From: Kouleothrix aurantiaca | GTDB taxonomy: Bacteria; Chloroflexota; Chloroflexia; Chloroflexales; Roseiflexaceae | Assembly (NCBI GenBank): GCA_001399705.1 | Contig: LJCR01000167.1 | Coordinates: forward strand, 1 to 5,874 | Reading direction: 5' to 3' | DNA length: 5,874 nt | Part shown: positions 5,834 through 5,874 of the stretch, piece by piece | Layout of the letters: every line of letters begins with the position of its first letter | Numbering within the stretch: position 1 is the first letter of the stretch | The notes under the pieces: generated by a model | Seen by the model: only the letters and a program-made list of their open reading frames with translations | The model's database searches: none | What the model was told of the DNA's origin: nothing | Program-made: the position numbers and the translations under genes

Positions 5834-5874
5834 GTGCAAACCATCCACGAGATCCTGCAAACCATGGCCCGGCA
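5834..5874 (+). CDS. start of a divergent gene, cut by the right edge
   Basis: GTG at 5834 is preceded by GGAAGG (5820-5825) at eight bases and lies about 41 bases after the predicted start of transcription. The 13 complete codons read MQTIHEILQTMAR if GTG initiates, an amphipathic helix-like start without a signal peptide, so the product is probably cytoplasmic. XdhC/CoxI-type molybdoenzyme accessory proteins can begin this way, but 13 residues are far too few to assign a family, so I give no function. An ATG at 5799 in another frame is less likely: it lies only about six bases from the predicted transcript start and has no ribosome site. Confidence 0.5.
   Translation, partial: MQTIHEILQTMAR

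Overview
The window is a stretch of a high-GC bacterial chromosome. It holds one complete gene, one gene cut by the left edge, the first codons of a gene cut by the right edge, and two long non-coding regions. A 60-base sample inside the large gene (3421-3480) counts to 68% G+C, while a sample in the left intergenic region (961-1020) counts to 23%. Promoters and ribosome-binding sites are of the usual bacterial sigma70 / Shine-Dalgarno kind. The codon use, the large modular secreted S8 peptidase with a C-terminal PPC domain and the extended -10 promoter at 5778-5786 would fit Chloroflexota, but that is an impression and not a demonstrated assignment. There is no rRNA, tRNA, CRISPR array, transposase or IS end in the window.

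Layout. (1) 1-657, minus strand: N-terminal 219 codons of a secreted protein of a family I do not recognise; no stop is met, so it runs off the left edge. (2) 658-1279: a 622-base intergenic region, strongly AT-rich in the middle, carrying several hairpins, two terminator-like structures behind the peptidase gene, a terminator- or attenuator-like hairpin with seven T residues ahead of gene 1, and a tandem heptamer. (3) 1280-5368, minus strand: a 1362-residue secreted subtilisin-family (S8) serine peptidase with a readable Asp-His-Asn-Ser active site, a roughly 230-residue Asp-to-His spacing, calcium-loop-like motifs, Ig-like modules and a PPC domain. (4) 5369-5833: a divergent control region with a good minus promoter for the peptidase (TTGACG-16-TATAAG), a 183-base leader with two mutually exclusive hairpins, a central 20-bp inverted repeat, and a good plus promoter. 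(5) 5834-5874, plus strand: start of a divergent gene, only 13 full codons visible.

How it fits together. The peptidase and the left-hand protein lie in the same orientation and both begin with signal peptides, so both products are exported, but the 622-base gap with hairpins argues for separate transcripts. The right-hand gene is divergent and appears to have its own promoter; the inverted repeat at 5667-5686, about midway between the two promoters, is a candidate site for a regulator acting on either side. I see no evidence for a wholly new multi-gene system. The points most worth following are the unrecognised secreted protein, the peptidase's unusual catalytic-domain insertion, and the switch-like leader in front of the peptidase.
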